DNA of 31,723 bases from 66-474 sp040255405 (GCA_040255405.1 JBDZUX010000037.1:1-31723); one strand, 5' to 3'. Counted from the stretch's first letter, positions 16,708 through 24,286 are shown. Notes: a model not told the origin generated them from the sequence alone. A program made the numbers and translations.

Positions 16708-17424
16708 ATGAAGCAGATCATGCGGCCGAGCCTGGCCGCCGTTGCCGTGATCGCCGCACTTGGCGTCGCAGGTATTTCGCAGGCACAAACCAATTCGACG
16801 GCGACGGTCGACAAGGCCAAGGCGAGTGAGATCGTCGGTTACGAACTCGCTGGCCGGTATCCGGACTGGGCGCGTGATCTGGTGAATCCGCAGCAGGTCG
16901 GCCAGGCCGTGACCCGCGCGCTGCAGGGCCAGAAGCCCAGCATGAGCGAGACCGAAGCGCAGAGCGTCGCCAAGGCGTTCGGCGAACAGTTCTCCGCACG
17001 CGCCAAGCAGCACTATGACCAGGTCGCCGCGCAGAACAAGCAGGCAGGCGATGCCTTCCTTGCCAAGAACAAGTCGCAGCCCGGCGTGCATGTCACGTCC
17101 GACGGCCTGCAGTACCAGGTGATCACGCAGGGCACCGGTCCGAAGCCGAAGGCCACCGACACCGTGCAGGTGAACTACACGGGCTCATTCGTCAACGGGC
17201 AGGAATTCGATTCCTCGGCCAAGCACGGCTCCGGCCCGGCCAAGCTCGATCTCTCCAACGTGTTCCCCGGTTTCAAGGAAGCGTTGATGCTGATGCCGAC
17301 CGGCAGCCACTACAAGTTCGTGATTCCGTCCGACCTCGCGTACGGTTCCGAACCGAAGAATGGCTTCCCGCCGAACGAAACCCTGATCTTCGACGTCACG
17401 CTGGTGAAGATCGGCGCGCAGTGA
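16708..17424 (+). CDS. Periplasmic FKBP-type peptidyl-prolyl isomerase (FkpA/Mip-like)
   Basis: This is a 238-aa protein with a Sec signal peptide (residues 1-26, ending GISQA). The helical N-terminal dimerisation region (about 30-130) precedes a C-terminal FKBP fold (about 131-238). FKBP features are VQVNYTGSFVNGQEFDSS, FPGFKEALMLMPTGSHYKFVIPSDLAYG and PNETLIFDVTLVKI. It should act as a periplasmic prolyl isomerase and chaperone for envelope proteins, like FkpA or Mip. Start ATG at 16708 follows AGAGGA. An in-frame ATG four codons later is also possible. It is a single-gene unit closed by the terminator at 17445-17474. It is divergent from the GntR/ABC operon, so any link is only positional. 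Confidence 0.93.
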   Translation: MKQIMRPSLAAVAVIAALGVAGISQAQTNSTATVDKAKASEIVGYELAGRYPDWARDLVNPQQVGQAVTRALQGQKPSMSETEAQSVAKAFGEQFSARAKQHYDQVAAQNKQAGDAFLAKNKSQPGVHVTSDGLQYQVITQGTGPKPKATDTVQVNYTGSFVNGQEFDSSAKHGSGPAKLDLSNVFPGFKEALMLMPTGSHYKFVIPSDLAYGSEPKNGFPPNETLIFDVTLVKIGAQ

Positions 17425-17444
17425 TTGCGGCGCAAATGGTGAAC

Positions 17445-17474
17445 AAAAAGCGCGGCCGAGAGGCCGCGCTTTTT
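17445..17474 (+). terminator. Rho-independent terminator of the FKBP gene
   Basis: AAAAAGCGCGGCC (17445-17457) pairs perfectly with GGCCGCGCTTTTT (17462-17474) around a GAGA loop. The T run continues to 17475. It begins 20 bases after the FKBP stop codon. The A run on the other side makes it symmetric, so it could also stop transcription coming from the minus strand. Confidence 0.95.
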
Positions 17475-17483
17475 TGTGCCGTC

Positions 17484-17622
17484 TGCAGGAGCCGGCCCGC
17501 CGGCGACGCTTCCTGGCCTTGTTGCCATTGCGTTCGCGCAACCGCGTCGCGCGCAGGCGCGCTCCTGCACGATGCCGCAGCGCCTCGGCTTTCATTGCAG
17601 GAGTGGCCCACGGCCGCGATCG
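17484..17622. repeat. Interspersed GCAGGAGC-type palindromic repeats
   Basis: Three related units lie between the FKBP terminator and the pterin dehydratase gene. A forward unit (17484-17507) begins TGCAGGAGCCGGC. A reverse unit (17546-17569) ends GGCGCGCTCCTGCA. A further forward unit begins TGCAGGAGTGGCC (from 17597). The forward and reverse ends form an inverted pair. The same motifs, in tandem form, recur at 31439-31649, so this is a repeat family of the genome. Confidence 0.75.
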
Positions 17623-17651
17623 ACGCAGCATCGCCGCGCTTCGCGGTGCGA

Positions 17652-17993
17652 TCAGCCTTGCGCGATCGCCTCGACCTTCGCGGCGCAGATGAAATCATTC
17701 ATCGACAGGCCGCCGACGTCGTGCGTGGACCAGTGCAACACGCAGCGGTTGTAGCCGACTTCGAGATCGGGGTGATGGTCCTGCTTGTTCGCAATCCAGC
17801 CGATTGCGTTGACGAAGCCGAGCGTCTCGTGGAAGTTCTTGAAGCGGAACGTCTTCGCGATCGACTTGCCGCCTTCCGCGGCCTGCCATTCCGGCAGCAG
17901 CGCCAGCAGTTCGCGCGCGCGGGGCGCATCCACCGCATCGCCTGGCCCCTTGCGGGGTTCGCAGTGCAGCGCGGCCAGTTCGTCGCGGGTCAT
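17652..17993 (-). CDS. phhB: Pterin-4a-carbinolamine dehydratase
   Basis: The enzyme dehydrates 4a-hydroxytetrahydrobiopterin-type carbinolamine, regenerating the pterin cofactor of aromatic amino acid hydroxylases. The 113-aa length fits the family. The active-site signature is QDHHPDLEVGYNRCVLHWST, with the His pair and the later His; the C-terminal GGLSMNDF is also typical. The start ATG is at 17991-17993. No phenylalanine hydroxylase gene is in the window, so the partner is elsewhere. The stop of the upstream cytochrome c gene region begins 10 bp away, so these minus-strand genes may be co-transcribed. Confidence 0.93.
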   Translation of the reverse strand: MTRDELAALHCEPRKGPGDAVDAPRARELLALLPEWQAAEGGKSIAKTFRFKNFHETLGFVNAIGWIANKQDHHPDLEVGYNRCVLHWSTHDVGGLSMNDFICAAKVEAIAQG

Positions 17994-18003
17994 CGGTTCG
18001 CGG

Positions 18004-18360
18004 TCAGTTGCCGCCCTGGATCTTGCCGTGCAGGTCGGACAACTTGCTCGGCAGGCTGGAGAAGTGCGCCGCCAGGTCCTGGATGTCCTGGTCGCTGAGC
18101 GGCGCGGCCATGCCGTTCATGATGGCGTTGGTGCGCTGGCCGTTCTTGTACTCGTGCAGGACCTGCACGAGATAATCCTGATACTGGCCCGCGAGCGCGG
18201 GATAGTTCGGCGCGATGCCGTTGCCGTCGGTGCCGTGGCATGCCGCGCAGGCCGCCGACTTGGTTTTGCCATCGGCGGCATTGCCCTTGGCCGACGCCGT
18301 GCCAAAGCCGATCGCCAGCGCCACGGCCGCGAGGGAAACGAGAATGGTGCGTTGCTGCAT
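18004..18360 (-). CDS. Mono-haem class I cytochrome c, second of a pair
   Basis: This is a 118-aa periplasmic cytochrome c. A Sec signal peptide (1-24, ending TASA) precedes one CAACH haem site (C38, C41, H42). A likely axial Met lies in NAIMNGMAAPLSD. The C-terminal helix DIQDLAAHFSSL is typical of cytochrome c4/c553 domains. It should carry single electrons between periplasmic or membrane redox enzymes; the partner is unknown. The start ATG at 18358-18360 lies 11 bp after the other cytochrome, so the two form a unit that looks like a cytochrome c4 split into two proteins. Confidence 0.9.
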   Translation of the reverse strand: MQQRTILVSLAAVALAIGFGTASAKGNAADGKTKSAACAACHGTDGNGIAPNYPALAGQYQDYLVQVLHEYKNGQRTNAIMNGMAAPLSDQDIQDLAAHFSSLPSKLSDLHGKIQGGN

Positions 18361-18371
18361 GGTCGGTCCCC

Positions 18372-18713
18372 TCAGTTCTGGTGCAGTTGCTTGGGCGCGA
18401 GGCTGGACAGATAAGCCGCGATGTCCTCGATCTGCTGTTCGGTCAGGCTGTGGGCCTGCGCGTTCATCGTCGGGTACTTGCGCGCGCCGCTCCGGTATTC
18501 GTTGAGCGCGTCGATGATGTACTGCTCGTTCTGTCCGGCAATGCGCGGCACGTGGTATTCCGGATTCGTCGCCTGGTATCCGGTGATGCCGTGGCAGCCG
18601 TGGCAGGTGTAAACCTCGATCTTGCCCTTGGCGGGATCGCCTTTGGCAAAGGCGCTGGAGGCGAAACACACGAAACCCGCCATCAGGACGACGGTCAGCA
18701 TCGATCGGATCAT
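18372..18713 (-). CDS. Mono-haem class I cytochrome c, first of a pair
   Basis: This is a 113-aa cytochrome c. The signal peptide (1-23, ending SSAFA) precedes one CHGCH haem site (C37, C40, H41). YPTMNAQAHSLTEQQ holds the likely axial Met, followed by the helix IEDIAAYLSSL. The start ATG at 18711-18713 gives a normal signal peptide; an upstream in-frame ATG would add 26 residues unlike a signal sequence. It lies directly upstream of the second cytochrome and shares its layout, consistent with duplication. Electron-transfer partners are not encoded nearby. Confidence 0.9.
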   Translation of the reverse strand: MIRSMLTVVLMAGFVCFASSAFAKGDPAKGKIEVYTCHGCHGITGYQATNPEYHVPRIAGQNEQYIIDALNEYRSGARKYPTMNAQAHSLTEQQIEDIAAYLSSLAPKQLHQN

Positions 18714-18815
18714 GTTCCCTGGTTCCCTGCAGGCGGCTCGCGCCGCGTGGCAAAGCCGGAAGTATAGCTCGTGCCCGGCGGTCGGGGGCAAGCTTGCGCG
18801 TGTCGGGGCGCGCCG

Positions 18816-19166
18816 TCAGCCCGGATGCGACGCCGCGTGCGCCTGCTGCATCGCGTCGATCGCCAGTGCCGAATGCGCGTAGGCGGCGCCCGCGCGCATC
18901 TCGGCTGCGACCCAGATCGCTTCCATTACCTGCTGCTCGGTCGCGCCCGCCTTCAGCGCGGCCTTGGTGTGGCCCTTGATGCAGTAGGGGCATTGGGTGG
19001 TGTGCGCCACCGCCACCGCGATTAGTTGTTTGGTGATGCCCGGCAATGCACCGTCGGCGAACACCGCGCGGCTGAAATTCTGGAAGGCTTCGAGTGGACC
19101 GGGCGCCAGCTCGTGGCGTTTGCGCGCAATGTCCACGGTGGATTCGGGATACATCGGATGGTCCAT
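18816..19166 (-). CDS. Carboxymuconolactone decarboxylase-family protein (AhpD-like)
   Basis: This is a 116-aa single-domain CMD protein. The AhpD-type redox motif CPYC followed by IKGH (CxxC...H) suggests a peroxidase or disulphide-reductase role rather than true decarboxylation. AALKAGATEQQVMEAIWVAAEMRAG is the typical helix that follows. The start ATG at 19164-19166 follows GAGGT; an in-frame TTG at 19179-19181 is an alternative. No AhpC or other peroxiredoxin is adjacent, so the partner is unknown. It is divergent from the NfeD gene. Confidence 0.88.
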   Translation of the reverse strand: MDHPMYPESTVDIARKRHELAPGPLEAFQNFSRAVFADGALPGITKQLIAVAVAHTTQCPYCIKGHTKAALKAGATEQQVMEAIWVAAEMRAGAAYAHSALAIDAMQQAHAASHPG

Positions 19167-19303
19167 GGCGTAACCTCGCAATGCAAAGTGCCTACTTTAC
19201 GCCGATCACCCTTGGCGGCGTTGTCGGTGGTCAAGGCGCGGAGGCGGCCGGCAAGGATGATGAGCAGTTTGCCAAGGCGTGCGGGTAATGGTTTGATGGC
19301 GAC

Positions 19304-20674
19304 ATGAGGACGTGGCGCTCCATGCTGTGGGGTGTGATCGCGTTGCTGGCAACGGCGACCTGCGTAGCGGCGCCCCCATCGCCGATGGCGCATCCGGCCG
19401 CCGTGGTGCTGCGCGTCGATGGCCCGATCAGTCCGGCCAGCGCCGATTACGTGGTGCGCGGCATCGAGCAGGCCGATTCGATGCACGCGGCGGCGGTCGT
19501 GTTGGAGTTCGACACGCCCGGCGGGCTTTCGAGCTCCATGCGCGACGTCATCAAGGCGATCCTCGCCTCGCCCGTTCCCGTGATCGGTTACGTCGCGCCG
19601 GCAGGTGCGCGCGCGGCCAGCGCCGGCACTTACATCCTGTACGCGTGCCACGTGGCCGCGATGGCCCCGGCCACCAACATTGGTGCGGCGACGCCGGTCT
19701 CGTTGACGGGCGGCGGCAGCGTGCCGTTGCCTGCGTCCACTGGCGGCAAACCAGCAGCGTTGGGCGAAAGCACCGAAATGCGCAAGGTCACCAACGACGC
19801 CGTGGCCTACATCCGCGCGCTGGCCGAGCGCCGCGGCCGCAACGCGGACTGGGCGGAAAAGGCGGTGCGCGATGCGGTGAGCGTGTCGGCCGACGAGGCG
19901 CTGAAGCTGCACGTGATCGACCTGATGGCACCGGACATTCCGACGCTGCTGGCCGACGTGGATGGCCGCAAGGTTGAAACCGCCGCGGGCTCGCGCGTGC
20001 TGAAGACGCGTGGCGCAAGCATGGAAACCATCACGCCCGGCGTGCGCAGCCAGTTCCTTGGCGTGATCGCCAACCCGTCGGTTGCCTACATCCTGCTGTT
20101 GCTCGGACTCGGCGGACTGGTGATGGAAGGCATGCACCCGGGCGGCGTGCTGCCGGGCGTGGTCGGGGCGATCTGCCTGTTGCTGGCGTTGTATGCATTC
20201 CAGTTGCTGCCGGTGAACTTTGCCGGATTGGGGCTCATCGTGCTGGGCGTGATCCTGATCGTTTCCGAAGCCTTCGTGCCGGCGTACGGCGTACTCGGCA
20301 CCGGCGGCGTGGTTTCTTTCGTGATCGGCTCGGTGATCCTGATGGACACGGGCGTGCCGGGCTACGGCATCGCGCTGCCGGTGGTGGTCGGCATCGCGAT
20401 CGCGGCCGCGGCCATCCTTGCGGGCATCGTGTGGATGGCGATGCGCTCGCACAAGCGCCCGGTGGTGAGCGGGCGCGAGGAAATGATCGGCGCGATCGGC
20501 GAAGTGGTGGCCGATTTCGAAGAAGGCCGCGGCGCGGTGCACGTGCACGGCGAGCGCTGGCAGGCCCGTTCCGAGGTGCTACTGCAGCGCGGCCAGGCCG
20601 TCTCGGTCACCGCCATGCACGGCCTCGTTCTCGATGTGAAACCCCTGGCTGTCCCGAAGGAGGCAACCCCGTGA
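19304..20674 (+). CDS. NfeD-family membrane serine protease (ClpP-like)
   Basis: This is a 456-aa membrane protease of the NfeD1b type. A signal sequence precedes a ClpP-fold periplasmic domain (about 30-240). The catalytic Ser is probably S106 in AASAGTY and the general-base Lys K161 in MRKVTND, as in the archaeal 1510-N protease. Four or five membrane helices follow (about 250-385). The C-terminal soluble OB-fold NfeD domain covers about 385-456. Such proteases are coupled to a slipin partner and act in membrane-protein quality control. That fits the next gene, whose GTG start overlaps this stop (GTGA). Confidence 0.93.
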   Translation: MRTWRSMLWGVIALLATATCVAAPPSPMAHPAAVVLRVDGPISPASADYVVRGIEQADSMHAAAVVLEFDTPGGLSSSMRDVIKAILASPVPVIGYVAPAGARAASAGTYILYACHVAAMAPATNIGAATPVSLTGGGSVPLPASTGGKPAALGESTEMRKVTNDAVAYIRALAERRGRNADWAEKAVRDAVSVSADEALKLHVIDLMAPDIPTLLADVDGRKVETAAGSRVLKTRGASMETITPGVRSQFLGVIANPSVAYILLLLGLGGLVMEGMHPGGVLPGVVGAICLLLALYAFQLLPVNFAGLGLIVLGVILIVSEAFVPAYGVLGTGGVVSFVIGSVILMDTGVPGYGIALPVVVGIAIAAAAILAGIVWMAMRSHKRPVVSGREEMIGAIGEVVADFEEGRGAVHVHGERWQARSEVLLQRGQAVSVTAMHGLVLDVKPLAVPKEATP

Positions 20675-21453
20675 ACATGTATCCCGTCATCGCGGTGATC
20701 GTCGTCATCGTGTTGATCATCCTGTTGTCGTCGATCAAGATCCTGCGCGAATACGACCGCGGCGTCGTGTTCCTGTTCGGCCGTTTCCAGGCTGTGAAGG
20801 GGCCCGGCATCATCATCCTGATCCCGGTGATGCAGCAGATGGTGCGGGTCGACCTGCGCACGATCGTGGTTGAGGTGCCGCCGCAGGACGTGATCTCGCG
20901 CGACAACGTGCCGGTGAAGGTCAACGCGATGATCCTGTACCGCGTGATCGATCCCGAAAAGGCGGTGATCCAGGTGGAAGATGCCCGCGAGGCCACCAGC
21001 CAGCTCGCGCAGACCACGCTGCGCTCGGTGCTGGGCCGGCACGAACTGGACGAAATGTTGAGCGAGCGCGAAAAGCTCAACGCCGACATCCAGGGCATCC
21101 TCGACCAGCACACCGATGCCTGGGGCATCAAGGTCTCGAATGTCGAAATCAAGCAGGTGGACCTCGAAGAAAGCATGTACCGTGCGATCTCGCGCCAGGC
21201 CGAGGCCGAGCGCCAGCGGCGCGCCAAGATCATCAACGCCGAGGGCGAACTGCAGGCGTCCGAGAAACTGATGCAAGCCGCGCGGACGCTCGTCGAGCAA
21301 CCCCAATCGATCCAGTTGCGCTACCTGCAGACGCTGGTCGAGGTCGCAGGCGACAAGACCTCCACCATCGTGTTCCCGCTGCCGTTGGACCTGCTGGAGC
21401 CGCTGCTCGGCAAACTGAAGAAATCCGCCGGAGAAACGCCGCCCACGCCGTGA
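20671..21453 (+). CDS. Slipin, SPFH-domain membrane protein
   Basis: This is a 260-aa stomatin-like slipin. A single N-terminal membrane helix (about 3-22) precedes the SPFH/PHB domain, then a coiled-coil (AISRQAEAERQRRAKIINAEGE) and a C-terminal oligomerisation region. The GTG start at 20671-20673 is chosen because a perfect AAGGAGG (20657-20663) lies 7 nt upstream. The ATG at 20677 would be 13 nt away. The GTG overlaps the NfeD stop, indicating translational coupling. It forms oligomeric membrane scaffolds, probably with the NfeD protease as substrate processor. Confidence 0.95.
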   Translation: MNMYPVIAVIVVIVLIILLSSIKILREYDRGVVFLFGRFQAVKGPGIIILIPVMQQMVRVDLRTIVVEVPPQDVISRDNVPVKVNAMILYRVIDPEKAVIQVEDAREATSQLAQTTLRSVLGRHELDEMLSEREKLNADIQGILDQHTDAWGIKVSNVEIKQVDLEESMYRAISRQAEAERQRRAKIINAEGELQASEKLMQAARTLVEQPQSIQLRYLQTLVEVAGDKTSTIVFPLPLDLLEPLLGKLKKSAGETPPTP

Positions 21454-21469
21454 GCGCGGGGCGGCGCGT

Positions 21470-22393
21470 TCAAACGCGCGCCGACTTCACCAGCAGGTGC
21501 TTCGCCAGCGCGCCGTGCATGTGGCCGATCGCGCGCACCAGGTGCAGCATGCCGAACAGCAGGAAGAAGCCGACCACGAACATCGCGATCGCGTCGCCCC
21601 AGCCCGGGATGTGCGCGCCAAAGCCCCAATTTATCGTCACGTAGCCGTCCACGAAATCACGCCCCCAGCCGAAGAAGTTGAACGCCATCGCGATCGGCGT
21701 GAACATCAGCGCCAGAGACACGGAAGCAAGCACCACCACGATCACGAAGTAGGCGATCCCGAGCGGCAGCATCAGGACCATGTAGAACAGCGTCGCCCAG
21801 GTACGCGGGTCGGTCAGCATTGCCGCGATCCGTTTCAGCCAGGATCGATCCGGTTCGTGGTAGGGCGGGCGGCGCGGCATCCGGACGCCCAGCATGCCCT
21901 CCACGATGCGGCTTTCCACCAGCGACAGGCCGCGCACCGAGGCCATGAACAGCAGGAAGAAGGGCAATCCGAAAATCATCACCGCGAACCCGGCCGACAG
22001 CGACAGACCCGTGACTGCCCATGTGAAGTAGAAGATCCCGGTGGCGAGCGCCAGCAGCATGTAGAACATCGCGCCGTACGTGTGCGGATCGGCCAGCACG
22101 CCGAAGAAGCGGCCGATCGCGGAACGCCGGGGACGCGGGGGTGGGGTGCGCAATGCGCGCGCCACGGTTTTCTCCGTGGTGCGGTAGATGTCCGCGACTT
22201 CTTCCGGCGCGCCGTAGCTGGTCGAAATCTTCGCCAGCAGTTCGGCCTCGCTCATGCCGGGGTTTTCGGCGAGCTCTGAACGCAGGTGTTCCTCGGCGTC
22301 GTACAGCGCGTCCTGGATCATCGCCGGATCGGCGCCGGCCAGCGCGGTGCGCAGTTGTGCCAGGTATTCCTTGATGGTTTGCGGCGTGCTCAT
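21470..22393 (-). CDS. HAAS/sensor-domain membrane protein
   Basis: This is a 307-aa protein. Residues about 1-80 are an acidic helical region (IKEYLAQLRTALAG, EEHLRSEL, YGAPEEVADIY) like the HAAS (DUF1700-type) signalling domain often encoded next to PadR regulators. Two repeats of a membrane 'sensor' domain follow, each opening with DPHTYGAMFYM or DPRTWATLFYM and containing hydrophobic helices. The rest is hydrophobic to residue 290. The start ATG at 22391-22393 follows AGAGGAG. It lies downstream of a PadR gene and probably shares its transcript, making a PadR-controlled membrane stress sensor likely. The ligand is unknown. Confidence 0.85.
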   Translation of the reverse strand: MSTPQTIKEYLAQLRTALAGADPAMIQDALYDAEEHLRSELAENPGMSEAELLAKISTSYGAPEEVADIYRTTEKTVARALRTPPPRPRRSAIGRFFGVLADPHTYGAMFYMLLALATGIFYFTWAVTGLSLSAGFAVMIFGLPFFLLFMASVRGLSLVESRIVEGMLGVRMPRRPPYHEPDRSWLKRIAAMLTDPRTWATLFYMVLMLPLGIAYFVIVVVLASVSLALMFTPIAMAFNFFGWGRDFVDGYVTINWGFGAHIPGWGDAIAMFVVGFFLLFGMLHLVRAIGHMHGALAKHLLVKSARV

Positions 22394-22490
22394 GGCGTTG
22401 CTCCTCTCGCGCTGTGGATCAGCTTCGGACGAGGTATGTCGTCGTGGTGGTGCGCGGGTGTGGGTTTGGGCGGATGCATGGCTTTCCCCT

Positions 22491-22850
22491 TCAACGATCG
22501 GCAAGCACGGAGTCGACGAAGTTGCGGGTGGAAGTCCAGGCGCCCGTCCATTCGCGCAGGGCTTTGCGGCCCAATGGCGTGATGCGGTAGTAACGTCGCG
22601 GCGGTCCGGCTTCGGAAGGTTCGACGAAGGTGTCCAGCAATTCCGCCGCGCTCAGGTTGCGCAGCACCGGATACAGCGCGCTCTGCTTGCCGACCAGCAC
22701 GCCGCCGGCTTCGCGTTCCAGCTGTTTGGCTATCTGGTAGCCATACAGTGGTTCGCGTGCGGCCGCGAGTACGGCCAGCAGCACCAGCGACACCGTGCCG
22801 GCGGCCAGCTCCTTCTCGAATTTTTTAAGATGGACGTCTGTTTCCGGCAT
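22491..22850 (-). CDS. PadR-family transcriptional regulator
   Basis: This is a 119-aa winged-helix protein. Typical PadR elements are LVLLAVLAAAREPLYGYQIAKQLE, SALYPVLRNLSAAELL and PPRRYYRITPLGRKAL. The length fits the compact PadR-s2 type. The start ATG at 22848-22850 has no clear ribosome binding site. PadR proteins usually repress their own operon and the adjacent membrane-protein gene. That gene lies 97 bp downstream (21470-22393). The candidate operator at 22873-22891 is just upstream. Confidence 0.93.
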   Translation of the reverse strand: MPETDVHLKKFEKELAAGTVSLVLLAVLAAAREPLYGYQIAKQLEREAGGVLVGKQSALYPVLRNLSAAELLDTFVEPSEAGPPRRYYRITPLGRKALREWTGAWTSTRNFVDSVLADR

Positions 22851-22872
22851 CGCAAGCCACTTGCACCACGCA

Positions 22873-22891
22873 TATAGGCGAGTACACTATA
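22873..22891. promoter_or_regulatory. Candidate PadR operator dyad
   Basis: TATAG (22873-22877) and CTATA (22887-22891) form an inverted repeat with a 9-bp spacer, 22 bp before the PadR start. The AT-rich arms overlap the only promoter-like patch there. Arms of only 5 bp make this a weak site; PadR dyads are often longer. Confidence 0.4.
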
Positions 22892-23035
22892 CCGCAGTTG
22901 ACAATAGTGGCATGCGTCTGAAGTCATGGGTATGTCGTCATGGGCCGTGAGTCATGCTGCCCGCCATGCCGAAGCGGCGCATACTGGATGCGCGATCCGG
23001 ATTCGCGGCAAACGCCGTCCGGCGAGGAGGTTGAA

Positions 23036-23314
23036 ATGTTCGAACTCGGAATTCTGGTGCTGGTGGTGGTCGGTGCGTTCTGGTTGTTCGGAGCGCTGCT
23101 CGCCGGGCTGTTCAAGCTGACGTTCGGTTTGATCGGGGCGTTGTTCGGCGGCCTGTTCGGCTTGTTCTTCGTCGGTCTCGCCGCGTTGCTGGTGGTGCCG
23201 ATCGTGTTGCTCGCGTTGTTGCCGTTGCTGCTGCCGGCGTTGTGCGTTGCCGCGCTGGTATGGCTGATCGTGCGCGCCTCGCGCCCGGGCCAGCCGGCGC
23301 CGACCGCACATTGA
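23036..23314 (+). CDS. Small hydrophobic membrane protein
   Basis: This is a 92-aa protein I do not recognise beyond its composition. Almost the whole chain is hydrophobic: residues about 5-80 form three or four helices rich in Leu, Val, Gly and Phe. It includes glycine-zipper-like GLFGLFFVGLAAL, and a short polar C-terminus follows. The start ATG at 23036 follows a strong GAGGAGG five nt upstream, which decides the start. It lies divergent from the PadR gene (185-bp gap). Its function is unknown; it could be a stress-related membrane protein. A long hairpin follows its stop. Confidence 0.75.
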   Translation: MFELGILVLVVVGAFWLFGALLAGLFKLTFGLIGALFGGLFGLFFVGLAALLVVPIVLLALLPLLLPALCVAALVWLIVRASRPGQPAPTAH

Positions 23315-23357
23315 CACGCGCGCGGCATCCGTCATGGATGCCGCGCGGACTCGTGTC
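23313..23357. terminator. Long hairpin after the small membrane protein
   Basis: A 12-bp perfect stem CGCGCGGCATCC/GGATGCCGCGCG (23319-23330, 23336-23347) has loop GTCAT. It is extended by outer arms GACACG/CGTGTC (23313-23318, 23352-23357) with a four-base bulge. It starts on the stop codon of the 23036 gene. There is no T tract, so a terminator or mRNA-stabilising role is inferred from position. Confidence 0.55.
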
Positions 23358-23365
23358 CGCAACAT

Positions 23366-23425
23366 TCCTTGTCGTCACTCCGGGGCGGGGCCGCAGGCCC
23401 GAATCCGGAATCGGTTCGGTGGCTG
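23366..23425. repeat. Interspersed repeat fragment near the TonB-like gene
   Basis: TTGTCGTCACTCCGGGGCGG (23369-23388) continues into a segment rich in GGCCGCAGGCC and CCGGAAT-type arms. It resembles the GTCATTCCGG interspersed repeats common in proteobacterial genomes. It shares TTGTCGTCA[CT]TC with the insertion in roxA (5261-5272). It occupies the gap between the small membrane protein and the TonB-like gene. Confidence 0.45.
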
Positions 23426-23446
23426 GTGCGCGAACCTGCGTCGTGA

Positions 23447-24097
23447 TCAGCCGCGATCGAGATTGAAGCGCACCGGCACGATCACCCATGCTTCGATTGC
23501 ACGGCCGTCGCGGATGGCCGGGTGGAAGCGCCACGCGGCGAGTACGTGCCCGCGCGCTGCATCGTCCAGCATGCGCGATCCGCTGCCGCGTTCGATCATC
23601 ACCTGCACGGGCTTGCCGTTCGGATCGACCAGTACTTTCAACAGCACCGTACCCTGGATGCCGGCGCGCAGCGCCTGCACCGGGTAGGCAGGCGGCGTGG
23701 CGGTTTCGTAGGCGATCGTGGCGCTGCTGTCGCTGGCGGCCGGGGCCGTGTCCGTTCCTGTCATCGGGAACGTGGTGGTCACCGGCGCGAGCGGTGCGGG
23801 GGTTTGCAGCGCGGGGGTCACGATCGGGGCGGCAGGCGTCGGCGCGACATGGATGCTCGGCACCGCAATCTGCTTCACCGCATGCAGTGTCGGCACGGTG
23901 GGTGGCGCCACCGGCGGAGGCGGTTGCAGCACCGCGAACAGCGATTGTGTCGGCGGGGCGTGGAGCGTGTGCGGCGTGCTCGGCAGCAGCGCGACCAGCA
24001 CGATCGCGAGGTTCAAGCTCAACGTCAGCGCCATCGCGAAGGAACGGGTCGCGTGCGGCGCACATTCGAACGAACGGGGGACTGCCATCGACGTCAT
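23447..24097 (-). CDS. Energy transducer TonB-like protein
   Basis: This is a 216-aa inner-membrane protein. A basic N-terminus and one membrane helix (about 20-38) precede a Pro/Thr/Ala-rich periplasmic spacer (about 40-130). The C-terminal TonB domain follows, with ATPPAYPVQALRAGIQGTVLL and AARGHVLAAWRFHPAI. It would span the periplasm to deliver energy to TonB-dependent outer-membrane receptors. No ExbB, ExbD or receptor gene is adjacent, so it is an orphan in this window. The start ATG at 24095-24097 follows a strong AAGGAGG; an upstream in-frame start would add 11 residues and lacks one. Confidence 0.85.
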   Translation of the reverse strand: MTSMAVPRSFECAPHATRSFAMALTLSLNLAIVLVALLPSTPHTLHAPPTQSLFAVLQPPPPVAPPTVPTLHAVKQIAVPSIHVAPTPAAPIVTPALQTPAPLAPVTTTFPMTGTDTAPAASDSSATIAYETATPPAYPVQALRAGIQGTVLLKVLVDPNGKPVQVMIERGSGSRMLDDAARGHVLAAWRFHPAIRDGRAIEAWVIVPVRFNLDRG

Positions 24098-24286
24098 GAG
24101 CCACCTCCTTGCAGTGAGGAACGTGGCCAAGGGCGCCGCGGCGCGACGCCTCGGTCGGATTTCACGCTACGCTTTTGCGATGTGTCGGACAAGTGCCGCC
24201 ATTTCCTGCGCGCCCTTTTCGTTCGTCGTCCGTTGGTGCGCTGCGGGCTTTACCATCGTGCCTTTCGCGCTCCGGGAGCGACCCTG

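Noticed and set aside
19167..19303. Short plus-strand frame ending in a GGVVGGQGAEAAGK-like peptide before the NfeD gene
   Set aside because: It begins inside the antisense strand of the CMD gene, has no ribosome binding site and no recognisable family. It is more likely the divergent promoter region.
19022..20548. A 508-codon His/Arg/Asp-rich open frame antisense to the NfeD protease gene
   Set aside because: The plus strand encodes an intact NfeD protease with catalytic motifs. The antisense product has the low-complexity look of a codon-shadow frame.
23522..24286. Upstream extension of the M24 peptidase frame
   Set aside because: It is antisense to the TonB-like gene, Arg/Gly-rich, and would bury the Tat signal peptide in the middle of the protein.
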